Origin: a bacterium
GTDB lineage: Bacteria; Krumholzibacteriota; Krumholzibacteriia; LZORAL124-64-63
DNA: 64,000 nt
Direction: 5' to 3'
NCBI GenBank assembly: GCA_016712675.1
Contig: JADJQR010000001.1
Span: 806,001 to 870,000, forward strand
Part shown: positions 1 to 8,638 of the stretch, piece by piece
Position numbering within the stretch: the first letter of the stretch is position 1
Layout of the letters: every line of letters starts with the position of its first letter
The notes under the pieces: generated by a model
What the model saw: only the letters and a program-made list of their open reading frames with translations
The model's database searches: none
What the model was told of the DNA's origin: nothing
Translations under genes and position numbers: made by a program

Positions 1-370
1 GCATCGCTAGGTTCAGGGCGCTGGTCTTGCCGGCGCGCGGCTCCTGCCTGAGCACGCGCACCCGCGAGTCGCCGATCGAGCGCACCAGGTCGTCGGTGCC
101 ATCGTCGGACGCGTCCGAGATCACGATGACGTCCAGGCGCTCGGCCGGGTAGTCTTGCGACAACTTGTTGCGCACGGTGGCAGCGATATGGCGGGATTCG
201 TTGAACGCCGCGATCAGGACCGTGACGCGGGGGCGGGCGCCGCCGCCGGCGCCGAGCTCGAGCCTGCGGTCCAGCACCGGACCCAATAGCCAAGCCAGCA
301 GCGGGTAGCCCGCGTACACGTACACCAGCCCGGTCAGGCAGAGCCAGAACACCCCAGTCCAGAACGTCAC
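1..370 (-). CDS. Glycosyltransferase family 2, N-terminal part (runs off left edge)
   Basis: The gene is read on the minus strand from a GTG at 370 and leaves the window after about 123 codons. It begins with one hydrophobic segment (FWLCLTGLVYVYAGYPLL), typical of membrane-anchored GT2 enzymes. The nucleotide-sugar fold follows: VTVLIAAFNES, then DVIVISDASDDGTDD, which carries the first acidic motif of the GT-A fold, then RVLRQEPRAGKTSALN. It probably transfers a sugar to a polysaccharide or lipid acceptor at the inner membrane. Acceptor and donor cannot be told because the catalytic C-terminal half is missing. No ATG start is available in this frame, which is why GTG is chosen. Confidence 0.85.
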   Translation of the reverse strand, partial: MTFWTGVFWLCLTGLVYVYAGYPLLAWLLGPVLDRRLELGAGGGARPRVTVLIAAFNESRHIAATVRNKLSQDYPAERLDVIVISDASDDGTDDLVRSIGDSRVRVLRQEPRAGKTSALNLAM

Positions 371-678
371 GTGGCGGCCCTCCCGGGTCCCGGCGGGCGC
401 ATGCCCGCGGACAGCGGACCGTTTCTCGGCGCCGGCAACGCAGGGTACGTCCGGCACCGGCGATTCGGCCACCGGTCATCCTCTCATGATAGCCGCATTT
501 CGCCGAAGTCGTTATCGTCCCGGCGCCACGATGATTGCGAGGTGGCTCGGGCGCAAGCGAATAACGCGCGAATTTTCGCTTTATTTTCGCCATCCTCTGT
601 GCTATCGTCGAGGCTGATCCCCAGGTTGAACCCCGGTGTCGGCGTGGACCGTTGGCACCGTCTGCAAGGAGTACCGCC
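371..678. other. Divergent intergenic region
   Basis: This stretch separates the minus-strand glycosyltransferase from the plus-strand DinB gene, so it should hold two outward promoters. The part from about 555 to 610 is AT-richer than its surroundings, and a TATCGT at 603-608 could be a -10 box for the DinB gene. No convincing -35 box or gene was seen. An open frame across the region has no ribosome site and no recognisable protein. Confidence 0.4.
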
Positions 679-1224
679 ATGAACTGGACCGCGCTGCTGA
701 ACGCCGAGGTGGAGGACACATACCGGGCAACGGATGCCCTGATGGCCATGGTCGGTGACGCCGACCTGGGCTGGAAGCCGGCTTCGGGCCGGAACTGGAT
801 GACCACCGGTCAGCTGCTGATGCACCTGACCAACGCCTGCGGCTTCTGTTGCCGCGGATTCCTGACCGGCGATTGGGGCATGCCCGAGGGGGACTGCGCC
901 GAGACGCCCGCCGGCGAGCAGTTGCCGATGGAGGCCATGCTCCCGCCAGCCGAGGCGTTGCCGACCATCGGCAGCGTGGCCGAGGCGCGGCGCCTGCTGG
1001 CCGAGGACCGCCAGCTGGCGCTGGCCATGATCCGCGAAGCCGGGGAAGCGAAGCTCGACGGCATGATGGTGGCCGCGCCCTGGGCCCCGCAGGACCAGCA
1101 GCCGCTGGGCCGGCAGTTCCTGAGCATGAACTGCCACCTGCAGTCGCACAAGAGCCAGCTGTTCTACTATCTCAAGCTGATGGGCCGCGACGTGAACACG
1201 ATGCACATGTGGGGCATGTCGTAG
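679..1224 (+). CDS. DinB-superfamily protein
   Basis: This 181-residue protein fits the DinB/DUF664 four-helix family, which contains metal-dependent thiol-transferases and many uncharacterised members. The three histidines expected to bind a divalent metal are visible as H49 (LLMHLTNACGF) and H153/H157 (NCHLQSHKSQL). The start at 679 is chosen because AAGGAG lies 7 bases upstream; an earlier in-frame ATG at 652 has no ribosome site. The gene stands alone and ends at a strong hairpin shared with the converging maeB gene. The substrate is unknown; a link to bacillithiol or mycothiol chemistry is only family-level knowledge. Confidence 0.8.
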   Translation: MNWTALLNAEVEDTYRATDALMAMVGDADLGWKPASGRNWMTTGQLLMHLTNACGFCCRGFLTGDWGMPEGDCAETPAGEQLPMEAMLPPAEALPTIGSVAEARRLLAEDRQLALAMIREAGEAKLDGMMVAAPWAPQDQQPLGRQFLSMNCHLQSHKSQLFYYLKLMGRDVNTMHMWGMS

Positions 1225-1251
1225 CCGTCGGTCGGACACCGGCGAACGAAC

Positions 1252-1281
1252 AAGGGCGCCGGTCCCGTGACCGGCGCCCTT
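1252..1281. terminator. Bidirectional hairpin terminator between DinB gene and maeB
   Basis: AAGGGCGCCGGTC and its exact complement flank a four-base loop. The hairpin sits between the two converging stop codons at 1224 and 1306. The flanking AA/TT ends give short U tracts in both directions, so one structure can serve both genes. Confidence 0.75.
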
Positions 1282-1305
1282 CGGTCCAACCCGACCTGGT
1301 CGCCG

Positions 1306-3555
1306 CTAGCGCCCGGCCTCGAAGCTGGCCAGCGCCGCCATGTTGACGATCTCGTCCACCGTCGACTCCAGCGACACCATGTGGATGGGCTGCTTGAGCC
1401 CGACCAGCAGCGGCCCGATGATCTCGCGGTTGCCCATGTGCCCGACCAGCTTGTACGCGATGTTCGCGCTCTGGAGGTCCGGGAACACGAACACGTTCGC
1501 CGGCTCGGTCAGCGGGCAGTCCGGGACCAGCTTGGCCATCTGGCCGGGCAGCACCGCGGCGTCGGCCCGCATCTCGCCCTCGACCTTCATCTGCGGGTGG
1601 TCCTTGTGCAGGATCGAGACGGCTTCACGCACCACGCGGGCCTCGGGCCGGTCGTTGTCGCCGAACGTCGAGAACGAAAGCATCGCCACGTTGGGGTCGA
1701 TGTCGAAGTGGCGGGCCACCTCACAGGCCTGCACGGCGATGTCGACCAGCTGGCGGGCATCGGGCTTGAAGTTCACCGTGGTGTCGGCGAACACGTAGGC
1801 CCGGCCCTCGATCACCAGCACGTGCATGCCGACCACGCGCGACACGCCCGGCTTCAGCTCGGCCAGCGACAGCACGATCTTCAGCGTTTCGACGTAGGAG
1901 CGCTGGGCACCGCAGACCATGCCATCGGCCTCGCCTGCGCGCAGCAGCATGCAGCCGTGGTGGATGGGCAGCTGCACCATGCGGCGGGCCTTGTCCAGGT
2001 CGTAGCCGTGCCGTGCCTTCTCCTTGAAGAGCATCTGCGCCAGTTCCTCGTGGCGGTCACCGCACGAGGAGTCGACCAGTTCGGCCCCGGTCAGGTCGAT
2101 GTTGAGGTTGGCCGCCCGCTGGCGGATGAAATCCGGGCGCCCGAGCAGCGTCGGCTTGGCGAAGCCCTCGGCCATCACCACGCGGCAGGCCTCGAGCATG
2201 CGGTCGCTCTCGCCGTCGGCGAAGATGATCCGCTGCGGGGCGCGCTTGGCCGTGGCGCGGATGTTGTGCATCACCAACAGCGAGCGGTTGGTCATGCTCT
2301 CGAGGCGCTCGCGGTACGCCGCCCAGTCGGTGATGGGCATGCCGGCCACGCCCTCGTCGCAGGCCGCCTTGGCCACGGCGAACGCCACGCGCGAAAGCAC
2401 ACGGGAGTCGAACGGCTTGGGGATGATGTAGTCCCTGCCGAACTCGAAAGTCTGGCCGCCGTAGGCCGCCGACACGTACGAGGGCACCGGCTCGCGGGCC
2501 AGCTCGGCCAGCGCGTGGGATGCCGCCAGCTTCATGCCTTCGGTGATGGCGCGGGCCCGCACGTCCAGGGCGCCGCGGAAGATGAACGGGAAGCCCAGCA
2601 CGTTGTTGACCTGGTTCGGGAAGTCCGAGCGGCCGGTGGCCATGATCAGGTCGTCGCGCGCGGCCATGGCGTCCGGGTAGGAGATCTCGGGATCGGGGTT
2701 GGCCATCGCGAAGACAATCGGCTTCGCGTTCATCGACCGCACCATATCCTGGTTGACCAGGCCCTTGACCGAGCAGCCGTAGAACACGTCCGAGCCCTTC
2801 ATGGCGTCGGCGAGCGTCCGGTTCTTCGTCTCGTGGGCGAAGTACTCCTTGTACTTGTTCATGCCCTCGGTGCGGCCCTTGTAGCAGACGCCCTTGCTGT
2901 CCACGAGGGTGATGTTGGCCAGGGGCACGCCCAACAGCTCGGCGAACTTCGCGCAGGCGATGGCCGAGGCGCCGGCGCCCGAAACGACGACCTTCAGGTC
3001 CTTCAGCTTCTTGCCCTGGATGCGCGCGGCGTTGATCAGGCCGGCACCCGAGATGATGGCGGTGCCGTGCTGGTCATCGTGGAAGACCGGGATCTTCATC
3101 TCCTCGCGCAGGCGCTCCTCGATGTAGAAGCACTCGGGCGCCTTGATGTCCTCGAGGTTGATGCCGCCGAACGTGGGCTCCAGCATCTTGCAGCACTTGA
3201 TGATCTCCTCGGGGTCGTGCGAGTCGACCTCGATGTCGAAGACATCGACATGCCCGAAGCGCTTGAACAGGACGCCCTTGCCTTCCATCACCGGCTTGCC
3301 GCCCAGGGCGCCGATATCGCCCAGGCCCAGCACCGCGGTGCCGTTCGAGAACACGGCCACCAGGTTGCCCTTGTTCGTGTACTTGTAGGCATCGGCCGGA
3401 TTCTTCTCGATCTCCAGGCAGGGGATCGCGACGCCCGGCGAATACGCCAGCGACAGGTCGCGCGCCGTCAGGCACGGCTTGGTGGGAACGACCTCGGTCT
3501 TGCCGGGACGACCTTGGCTGTGGTAGTCGAGTGCATCCTGATCGCGGAACGCCAT
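1306..3555 (-). CDS. maeB: NADP-dependent malic enzyme with C-terminal phosphotransacetylase-like domain
   Basis: The 749-residue product has the MaeB layout: an N-terminal malic enzyme (to about residue 425) and a C-terminal PTA-like domain. It decarboxylates malate to pyruvate with NADP+. Visible motifs are [12 protein letters not shown], the nucleotide and metal region [43 protein letters not shown] and the Rossmann motif [15 protein letters not shown]. The PTA-like half contains [15 protein letters not shown] and [13 protein letters not shown]; in known MaeB proteins this domain usually serves allosteric control by acetyl-CoA rather than catalysis. The start at 3555 has a GGAGG site upstream; an in-frame ATG 60 bases earlier lacks one. 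It is a single gene facing the DinB gene. Confidence 0.93.
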   Translation of the reverse strand: MAFRDQDALDYHSQGRPGKTEVVPTKPCLTARDLSLAYSPGVAIPCLEIEKNPADAYKYTNKGNLVAVFSNGTAVLGLGDIGALGGKPVMEGKGVLFKRFGHVDVFDIEVDSHDPEEIIKCCKMLEPTFGGINLEDIKAPECFYIEERLREEMKIPVFHDDQHGTAIISGAGLINAARIQGKKLKDLKVVVSGAGASAIACAKFAELLGVPLANITLVDSKGVCYKGRTEGMNKYKEYFAHETKNRTLADAMKGSDVFYGCSVKGLVNQDMVRSMNAKPIVFAMANPDPEISYPDAMAARDDLIMATGRSDFPNQVNNVLGFPFIFRGALDVRARAITEGMKLAASHALAELAREPVPSYVSAAYGGQTFEFGRDYIIPKPFDSRVLSRVAFAVAKAACDEGVAGMPITDWAAYRERLESMTNRSLLVMHNIRATAKRAPQRIIFADGESDRMLEACRVVMAEGFAKPTLLGRPDFIRQRAANLNIDLTGAELVDSSCGDRHEELAQMLFKEKARHGYDLDKARRMVQLPIHHGCMLLRAGEADGMVCGAQRSYVETLKIVLSLAELKPGVSRVVGMHVLVIEGRAYVFADTTVNFKPDARQLVDIAVQACEVARHFDIDPNVAMLSFSTFGDNDRPEARVVREAVSILHKDHPQMKVEGEMRADAAVLPGQMAKLVPDCPLTEPANVFVFPDLQSANIAYKLVGHMGNREIIGPLLVGLKQPIHMVSLESTVDEIVNMAALASFEAGR

Positions 3556-3830
3556 GACAGGCGACCTCCAGGCTGGAAACCGGTCCGCGCCGGCGGGGGA
3601 AGGCCGACGGCGCACGTTGATTTGTCAAACCAGTAACGGGACGGCGAGAATAGCAAGACTGGCGGGAACTTCAAGGGACGGCGTCAACGGCCGCGAAATT
3701 GATTCCGGCCTTCTCAATATCCGATTGATCCGGGGCCGGATCTCGCGCACCGTGGAAGCACACCAGCTGCGCACCCCGCCCCGCACCCGCCGCCCGCGAT
3801 CCGGCAGCCCGAAAGCCCTGGAGGCCCCGT

Positions 3831-4904
3831 GTGAGGAACCGTTCGCGAACCGCTGCCGTTGGCGCCCGCCGCCGGCGCGCCGCTCCGGCCGCGCTGGCGC
3901 TCCTGGCCGGCCTGGCGGCCCTGCCCGCCTGCGACGAGGGAGACCCGCCGGTCCCGACCGCCGCCGCCCCGACCCACGCCGCAGCCTGGACCGAGCCCGG
4001 CAGCGGGGCCTTCCACGGCCGCTACGCCATCCGGGAGGGCATGCAGGAGTGCCGCGATTGCCATGGCGTAGACCTCCAGGGGCAGGGTCCGGCGCCCGGT
4101 TGCCACACCTGCCACGAGCCGCCCGGCGGGCAGCCCGGGGGTGGCGCAGCCGCGGCGCACCCGGCCGACTGGATCTCTCCGGACGTGCACGGCGCGGCCG
4201 TGATCGTCGGTGGCGGCACCGCCTGCGCCGCCTGCCATGGCGCGGACTTCCGCGGCGGTACGGCCCGCGTCTCCTGCCACCGCTGCCATGACGGCCCCGG
4301 GGGCCACGCCCGCGGCTGGGCCGAGGCCACGGCCCACGGCGTGGCTGCCGGTGGCCCGGCCGTGATCGGCTGCGCCACCTGCCACGGCGCGGACTACCGG
4401 GGGGGCTGGACCGCCGTGTCCTGCTATGCGTGCCACCCGGGACCGACCGGGCGCCATATCGACGGCTATGCGGAGCCGGGGCAGCACGGCGCCGAGGTGG
4501 TGGCCGCCGGTGGCGTGGCGGCCTGCGTCGCCTGCCACGGCCAGGACTACGAGGGCGGCCGGTCGGGCGTGTCGTGCTACCAGTGCCACGACGGCATCGG
4601 CGGGCATCCGCCCGGGTGGTTCCACTACACGCGGCACGGCCGCATCGCCAGCCTCGGCGGCCCGCAGGCCTGTGCGCCGTGCCACGGTGACGACTACCGC
4701 GGCGGCTGGTCGGCGGTGTCCTGCTACCGGTGCCACGTCGGTCCCGCGGCGATCCACCCGCTCGGCTGGGCCGAACCGGCGGCGCACGGCAGCGAGGCCG
4801 AACGGGATGACGCCGCTTCGTGCCGGGAGTGCCACGGCGAGGATCTTCGCGGTGGTGGCGGCGTCGCCTCCTGCTGGCAGTGCCACGACGGCCCCAATCC
4901 GTAG
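3831..4904 (+). CDS. Multiheme c-type cytochrome lipoprotein (12 CxxCH motifs)
   Basis: The 357-residue protein has twelve CxxCH heme-binding sites arranged as six pairs. Within a pair the sites are about 17 residues apart, and from the second pair on, pairs recur about every 50 residues with the frame CxxCHGxDYRGG...SCYxCHxGPxG. A basic N-terminus and LALLAGLAALPAC give a lipobox with lipidated Cys34, so it should be anchored in the envelope, facing the periplasm or the outside. It probably carries electrons. The regular repeats suggest growth by tandem duplication. The GTG start at 3831 is the only sensible start ahead of the signal peptide. No oxidoreductase partner is adjacent, so donor and acceptor are unknown. 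Confidence 0.88.
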   Translation: MRNRSRTAAVGARRRRAAPAALALLAGLAALPACDEGDPPVPTAAAPTHAAAWTEPGSGAFHGRYAIREGMQECRDCHGVDLQGQGPAPGCHTCHEPPGGQPGGGAAAAHPADWISPDVHGAAVIVGGGTACAACHGADFRGGTARVSCHRCHDGPGGHARGWAEATAHGVAAGGPAVIGCATCHGADYRGGWTAVSCYACHPGPTGRHIDGYAEPGQHGAEVVAAGGVAACVACHGQDYEGGRSGVSCYQCHDGIGGHPPGWFHYTRHGRIASLGGPQACAPCHGDDYRGGWSAVSCYRCHVGPAAIHPLGWAEPAAHGSEAERDDAASCRECHGEDLRGGGGVASCWQCHDGPNP

Positions 4905-4920
4905 TGCGCGGCCGCAACGG

Positions 4921-4959
4921 GACGAAAGGGCCGGTCCCCCGCGGGGCCGGCCCTTCGTC
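4921..4959. terminator. GC-rich hairpin terminator
   Basis: An imperfect inverted repeat around AGGGCCGG ... CCGGCCCT lies between the converging stops of the cytochrome (4904) and the rhodanese lipoprotein (4980). It probably ends transcription from both sides. Confidence 0.65.
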
Positions 4960-4979
4960 GCGCGCGGGTACGATGTCGG

Positions 4980-5696
4980 CTACTTCACGACCGGAAGCCC
5001 CGCCGATTTCCACTCGACGATGCCGCGCCGCAGGTTCATGACGTTCGTGAACCCGGCGTCGATGAGCAGCTTCGCCGCCACGGTGCTGCGGTTGCCCGTC
5101 TGGCAGTAGATGAACACCGGCCCGTCGCGGTGCGCGGCCAGCTCGCCGAGCCTTGCCTGCATCTGCTGGATCGGCACCAGCAGCGCGCCTTCGAGGTGGC
5201 CGCCGGCGAACTCGCCCGGCGTGCGCACGTCCAGCACGAGCGGCTCCAGGTTGGCGATGATCTTCGCCGCCTCGTCCGCCCTCAGTTCGCGGTAGGCGGC
5301 GGCCTGGTACTCGATCACCTCGAAGGTGCCGGTCACGGGGCCGGCCGTGAAGGCGTAGCTGCCGGCCTCCGACATCTTCAGGTACGGCTTGCCCCCCTCG
5401 GGCACCGGCCAGGTCCACGACTGCCTCAGCGAGTCCACCGTGACGGTGAACGGCTCGCCGCCCGGCAGTTCCAACTGCACGTAGTCGCCGCGGTAGACGC
5501 GCACGACCGTCGCCGGCTGCGCCGGATCGAGCGTCACGATCCGCAGGCCGCCCTCGAGCCGGCCGGAGACCTCCGGCTGCACGGTGGCCGTCGCGGGGGC
5601 GGCGTGGTCGTGCCCGGCCGGTTGCTGCCGGCAGCCGCCCGCCGCCAGCAGGCCGGCGATGGTGAAAGCGATCAGTCGGGGATGGCGCAGGTTCAT
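4980..5696 (-). CDS. Lipoprotein with cupredoxin-like region and C-terminal rhodanese domain
   Basis: The 238-residue product starts with a lipoprotein signal ending GLLAAGGC. Residues about 45-125 look like a beta-sandwich of cupredoxin type (VVRVYRGDYVQLELPGGEPF ... GSYAFTAGPVTGTFEV), but no obvious copper ligands are present. Residues about 140-238 are a rhodanese domain with LVLDVRTPGEFAGGHLEGA and the active-site loop YCQTGNRS. It could move sulfur, or handle thiols, at the envelope. The gene overlaps the upstream M64 peptidase gene by an ATGA, so the two are translationally coupled. Joining a cupredoxin-like fold to a rhodanese is uncommon; sulfur-acceptor identity is unknown. Confidence 0.82.
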   Translation of the reverse strand: MNLRHPRLIAFTIAGLLAAGGCRQQPAGHDHAAPATATVQPEVSGRLEGGLRIVTLDPAQPATVVRVYRGDYVQLELPGGEPFTVTVDSLRQSWTWPVPEGGKPYLKMSEAGSYAFTAGPVTGTFEVIEYQAAAYRELRADEAAKIIANLEPLVLDVRTPGEFAGGHLEGALLVPIQQMQARLGELAAHRDGPVFIYCQTGNRSTVAAKLLIDAGFTNVMNLRRGIVEWKSAGLPVVK

Positions 5697-7204
5697 CGTC
5701 CCGTCTCCGTGGTTCGGGGATGGTCGGTGGAGGCCTCGACGACTTCCCGGATGCCGGCGGAACACGCGGCGCAGTAGTCCTTCAGGCCCTTGGTGAACAT
5801 GATGCAGTCCAGCTGCGAGCGGTAGACGCCGGTCGCGCAGTAGCCCGCGCCCTCGAACGCTCCGACCTGGCCGAACTGCGGCTGGGCGGCGAACCAGGCG
5901 TCGAGCCGGTCCTGGTGCGAGCGGGAGAGGTCCTCGCTGCCCTGGATGGCCGCATCGATCTCGGCCTGCGCCGCGCCGCCGGTCATCAGCCTGGCGATCA
6001 GTGCGTCGTACCTGCCGCGCTCCTGCTGGTACGCCGCGTCCATCGCGTCGTGCTCGGCCTTGGCCCACGGCGTGGGCACCGGCACGCGGTCGCCGACCAG
6101 GCCGGCCCACTTCGGCTGGCCGCCGACCAGCCGCGTGATGTTGCGCTCGACTGGCTCGACGCCCGCCGGGTAGAAGTCGGTGTAGGCCGTGCTCGACGAA
6201 TAGTACTCGTCGGCCAGCCCGGCGAAGCCGTGCCCGAACTCGTGCACGAAGACGTAGCCGCTCCACTGGTTGTCGCTGGTGAAGGTGTTGAACAGGTTGT
6301 AGATGCCGCCGCCGCCATAGCGCGAGTGGTTGACCATGATCGACAGCACGTCGTAGGGCACGGCGCGCGCCGCGTCGCGGATGACGCGGTTGTCCTCGGT
6401 CAGCAGGTAGCGCTCCGAGCCCAGCGAGTTGAAGGTGCAGCCCAGCGCCGTGTTGCGGTGCACGCCGCGCGAGGGCTCGTCACAGCCGCGCTCCTGCGAG
6501 GGCTTCAGCACCCCGCGCACGCTGAAGCGGTCCTTCAGCGAGGCGAAAGGCTCGCGCCCGAGCAGCGCCGCGGCGAAGCGCTCGACGTCCGCCGCGAACT
6601 TCGCGGCGTCGTCCTTCGTGTAGCCCTCGCCCAGGATCACCACGTCCACACACTGCGCCACAGGGCCGCCCACATGGGCCTCGACCACGACCAGGTCGGC
6701 GTCCTGGGGGTCGCGGCGCAGCTCGGGCGACGCGGGGTCCACCGGCGCGCGGAACACCTCACGCAGTTCGTTGTCGGCGCTGCGGTGGTCCAGTGCGATC
6801 ACCGCCGGCCGCAGCGGCAGCGGGCAGCGCACCGACTCGTGGTACGTGCGGCGCACGCCCTCGCCGGCCGGTCCCGTGGTCTTCCACTCGCCGAAGTAGG
6901 AGTCGAAGCCGCGCGACCACAGCAGTTCCCCGCTGGCGGCGTCCAGCAGGCGCGCCCGGTAGCGTCCCAGGTCGAGCGGGTCGACCAGCTTGGCTTGCGG
7001 GCCGGCCCACGGGCCCTCGAGGTGCAGCCGGTCCAGCGCCACGATCTCCTCGTCGCTGTCGCCGGTGTGCTGCACGTCGATGCGCAGCGTGGCATCGGCG
7101 AAGTGTGTCGCGAAGTCGGCGGCTGTGGCCACGCACGGGAACGCGACGGCCAGCGCCAGGCCAAGGAACGGCAGCAACGACGCGGAAGCGGAACGACGGC
7201 GCAT
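5693..7204 (-). CDS. Secreted M64-family zinc metallopeptidase (IgA-peptidase type)
   Basis: The 503-residue protein has a signal peptide (LLPFLGLALAVAFPCVATAA). An N-terminal beta-rich domain precedes the catalytic domain with VDVVILGEGYTKDDAAKFAAD and the zinc motif HEFGHGFAGLADEYY near residue 321. That HExGHxFxxLxDEY form is characteristic of family M64, which includes Clostridium ramosum IgA proteinase and many Bacteroidetes proteins of unknown target. Several cysteines near the C-terminus (CIMFTKGLKDYCAAC) may form disulfides. The start at 7204 follows GGAGG. The stop overlaps the start of the rhodanese lipoprotein gene. IgA is an unlikely target for a free-living organism; general surface proteolysis is more plausible. 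Confidence 0.9.
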   Translation of the reverse strand: MRRRSASASLLPFLGLALAVAFPCVATAADFATHFADATLRIDVQHTGDSDEEIVALDRLHLEGPWAGPQAKLVDPLDLGRYRARLLDAASGELLWSRGFDSYFGEWKTTGPAGEGVRRTYHESVRCPLPLRPAVIALDHRSADNELREVFRAPVDPASPELRRDPQDADLVVVEAHVGGPVAQCVDVVILGEGYTKDDAAKFAADVERFAAALLGREPFASLKDRFSVRGVLKPSQERGCDEPSRGVHRNTALGCTFNSLGSERYLLTEDNRVIRDAARAVPYDVLSIMVNHSRYGGGGIYNLFNTFTSDNQWSGYVFVHEFGHGFAGLADEYYSSSTAYTDFYPAGVEPVERNITRLVGGQPKWAGLVGDRVPVPTPWAKAEHDAMDAAYQQERGRYDALIARLMTGGAAQAEIDAAIQGSEDLSRSHQDRLDAWFAAQPQFGQVGAFEGAGYCATGVYRSQLDCIMFTKGLKDYCAACSAGIREVVEASTDHPRTTETGR

Positions 7205-7295
7205 CGGAAGGACCTCCACGGTCAGGTGGCAAGCGGCGGGGGCCGGCCGATGGTGCGGCGGCGCGCCCGCCCCGTCAAGGCGCGCCGGCCGCCCG

Positions 7296-8348
7296 TCAGA
7301 ACTGCCGCAGGCGGATCTTCGGGCTGCTGTTGTAGCTGGCCTGGTCGCCGGGAGGGCAGGCGGCCAGCCACTTCTGCTCCAGCTGCCGCAGGGCGGCGTC
7401 ACGCTCGAGTCCCTCCAGCGCGTCGGGCACGCGGTCGAGGATCTCGAAGGTGAACGCCTCCTCGCCCAGGCGATTCCAGTCCGCCTGCAGCTCGGCGCAG
7501 CGGTGGCTGCCATTCCGCAGCTCGCTGCGGTGCCGGTTCAGGGGCCCGTGCAGGTTGACGCTGCTGCCCAGCAGCAGCCGCCCGCTCTCGCGGTTGCGCA
7601 CGCCGTACACGCCGGCCGCCTTGCGCGCCTGCTTGTAGAGCTCGATCCACTCCTTGCGCCGGCGCAGGTCCGGTCGCCCGGCCTTGTCGCTGGTGTCCAT
7701 GTCGCACTTCTCCCCGTTCGGCGACGCGGTGCCGCCGGCGGCGACGGCCTCGCACGCCGCGGGCCGCGGCAGCGGCCTGACCTCCAGTTCCCCGGTGCGC
7801 CGATAGCGGGGCGGCACGCCGTCGCGCCCGAGCAGCCGCTCGTCCACCAGCTCGCGCCGCACCGAACAGTAGTCGGCGAAGCGTTCGGTGATGAGCGCAT
7901 TGACTTCGGCCTCGGCATAGTCCCGTCCGGTCTCGAAGTCGGCCGCCAGCGCCGCCAGCACCACCAGGCGCTTCTTGCGCTGCGCGGGCAGCTGGCGCAG
8001 CCGGCCGTGCTCGAAGAAGGTCTCCAGCACGCGGCGGCGGGCCTGGTCCAGACGCGCCTGCTCCGAGCCGGTGGTGGCGGCGGCGGTGTCCACCAGTTCG
8101 CGCAGCGTCTTCTGCAGCGGCCCGGGCCGGGTCTCGCACACGGTGTAGTACTGCTCCCGGCGCCGGTTGATGAGCCCTGCCTGGTCCAGCTTGCCCAGGT
8201 GGTGGGTGATCGTCGGCGCGGTCAGGCCCAGCCGCTCGGCCAGCTCCTCGCAGCACGCGGGCTGCTCCAGAAGGGTCGCCACCAGGCGCAGGCGTGTCGG
8301 GTCGGCCAGGGCCTGCAGCAGGCGCAGCGCGTGGTCCTGTTCAGACAT
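7296..8348 (-). CDS. ArsR-type HTH regulator fused to DUF2087 and a GIY-YIG domain
   Basis: Three modules are read through one uninterrupted 350-residue frame. Residues 1-85 are an ArsR winged helix (LADPTRLRLVATLLEQPACCEELAERL, TAPTITHHLGKLDQAGLI). Residues about 107-175 match the DUF2087 pattern (ETFFEHGRLRQLPAQRKKR ... YAEAEVNALITERFADY), common behind ArsR domains. Residues about 245-322 look like a GIY-YIG domain: GVYGVRNRESGRLLLGSS, then LNRHRSELRNGSH and EAFTFEIL. The domain has Y at the GIY motif but the second motif is degenerate, so cleavage activity is uncertain. The start at 8348 is chosen because it opens the HTH; the upstream frame extension has no ribosome site. A palindrome 64 bases upstream may be its operator. 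Confidence 0.85.
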   Translation of the reverse strand: MSEQDHALRLLQALADPTRLRLVATLLEQPACCEELAERLGLTAPTITHHLGKLDQAGLINRRREQYYTVCETRPGPLQKTLRELVDTAAATTGSEQARLDQARRRVLETFFEHGRLRQLPAQRKKRLVVLAALAADFETGRDYAEAEVNALITERFADYCSVRRELVDERLLGRDGVPPRYRRTGELEVRPLPRPAACEAVAAGGTASPNGEKCDMDTSDKAGRPDLRRRKEWIELYKQARKAAGVYGVRNRESGRLLLGSSVNLHGPLNRHRSELRNGSHRCAELQADWNRLGEEAFTFEILDRVPDALEGLERDAALRQLEQKWLAACPPGDQASYNSSPKIRLRQF

Positions 8349-8411
8349 GGCAATCCGTTTCGATGAAGTTCTAACCAGATTAAACCGAACGCCGACGAAT
8401 GTCAAGATTGA

Positions 8412-8427
8412 TTTGATAGCTATCAAA
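8412..8427. promoter_or_regulatory. 16-bp perfect palindrome, possible ArsR-type operator
   Basis: TTTGATAGCTATCAAA lies in an AT-rich stretch 64 bases upstream of the ArsR-fusion start codon. Dimeric winged-helix regulators of this family bind AT-rich palindromes in their own promoters, so autoregulation is the simplest reading. No second copy was found in the window. Confidence 0.5.
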
Positions 8428-8518
8428 GCAAAATGAGGATTCGATGCTGGTCCGTTTTGTGCTGGTTTAATGTGTTGTTAATAATAAACTTACATTGAGG
8501 CAGCCGCGAATTTGTCCA

Positions 8519-8597
8519 AAATACTTGACATCGCCCTGGGCGCAGCTAGATTGTTTGTGTCTGAAATATTTGACATAAGGGCTGGAATACCCGACAC
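8519..8597 (+). promoter_or_regulatory. Direct repeats of AAATAYTTGACAT with embedded -35 boxes
   Basis: AAATACTTGACAT (8519-8531) and AAATATTTGACAT (8564-8576) are near-identical direct repeats 45 bases apart, with a weaker third copy GAATACCCGACAC at 8585-8597. Both good copies contain TTGACA. The first could pair with TAGATT at 8547-8552 as a promoter for the membrane-protein/XRE operon. The repeats may bind the XRE regulator encoded downstream. Confidence 0.45.
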
Positions 8598-8638
8598 GGT
8601 GTCGGCCCCAGCCGGCGCGCTGACCGAGGAGTTTCGCC

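Noticed and set aside
371-682. 103-codon plus-strand open frame upstream of the DinB gene
   Set aside because: It overlaps the DinB start, has no ribosome site and no recognisable protein features, and covers the likely promoter region.
1267-3636. Long plus-strand open frame (789 codons) opposite maeB
   Set aside because: It is the antisense shadow of maeB, full of His/Arg/Val strings with no domain, and GC-rich codon use leaves the opposite strand open.
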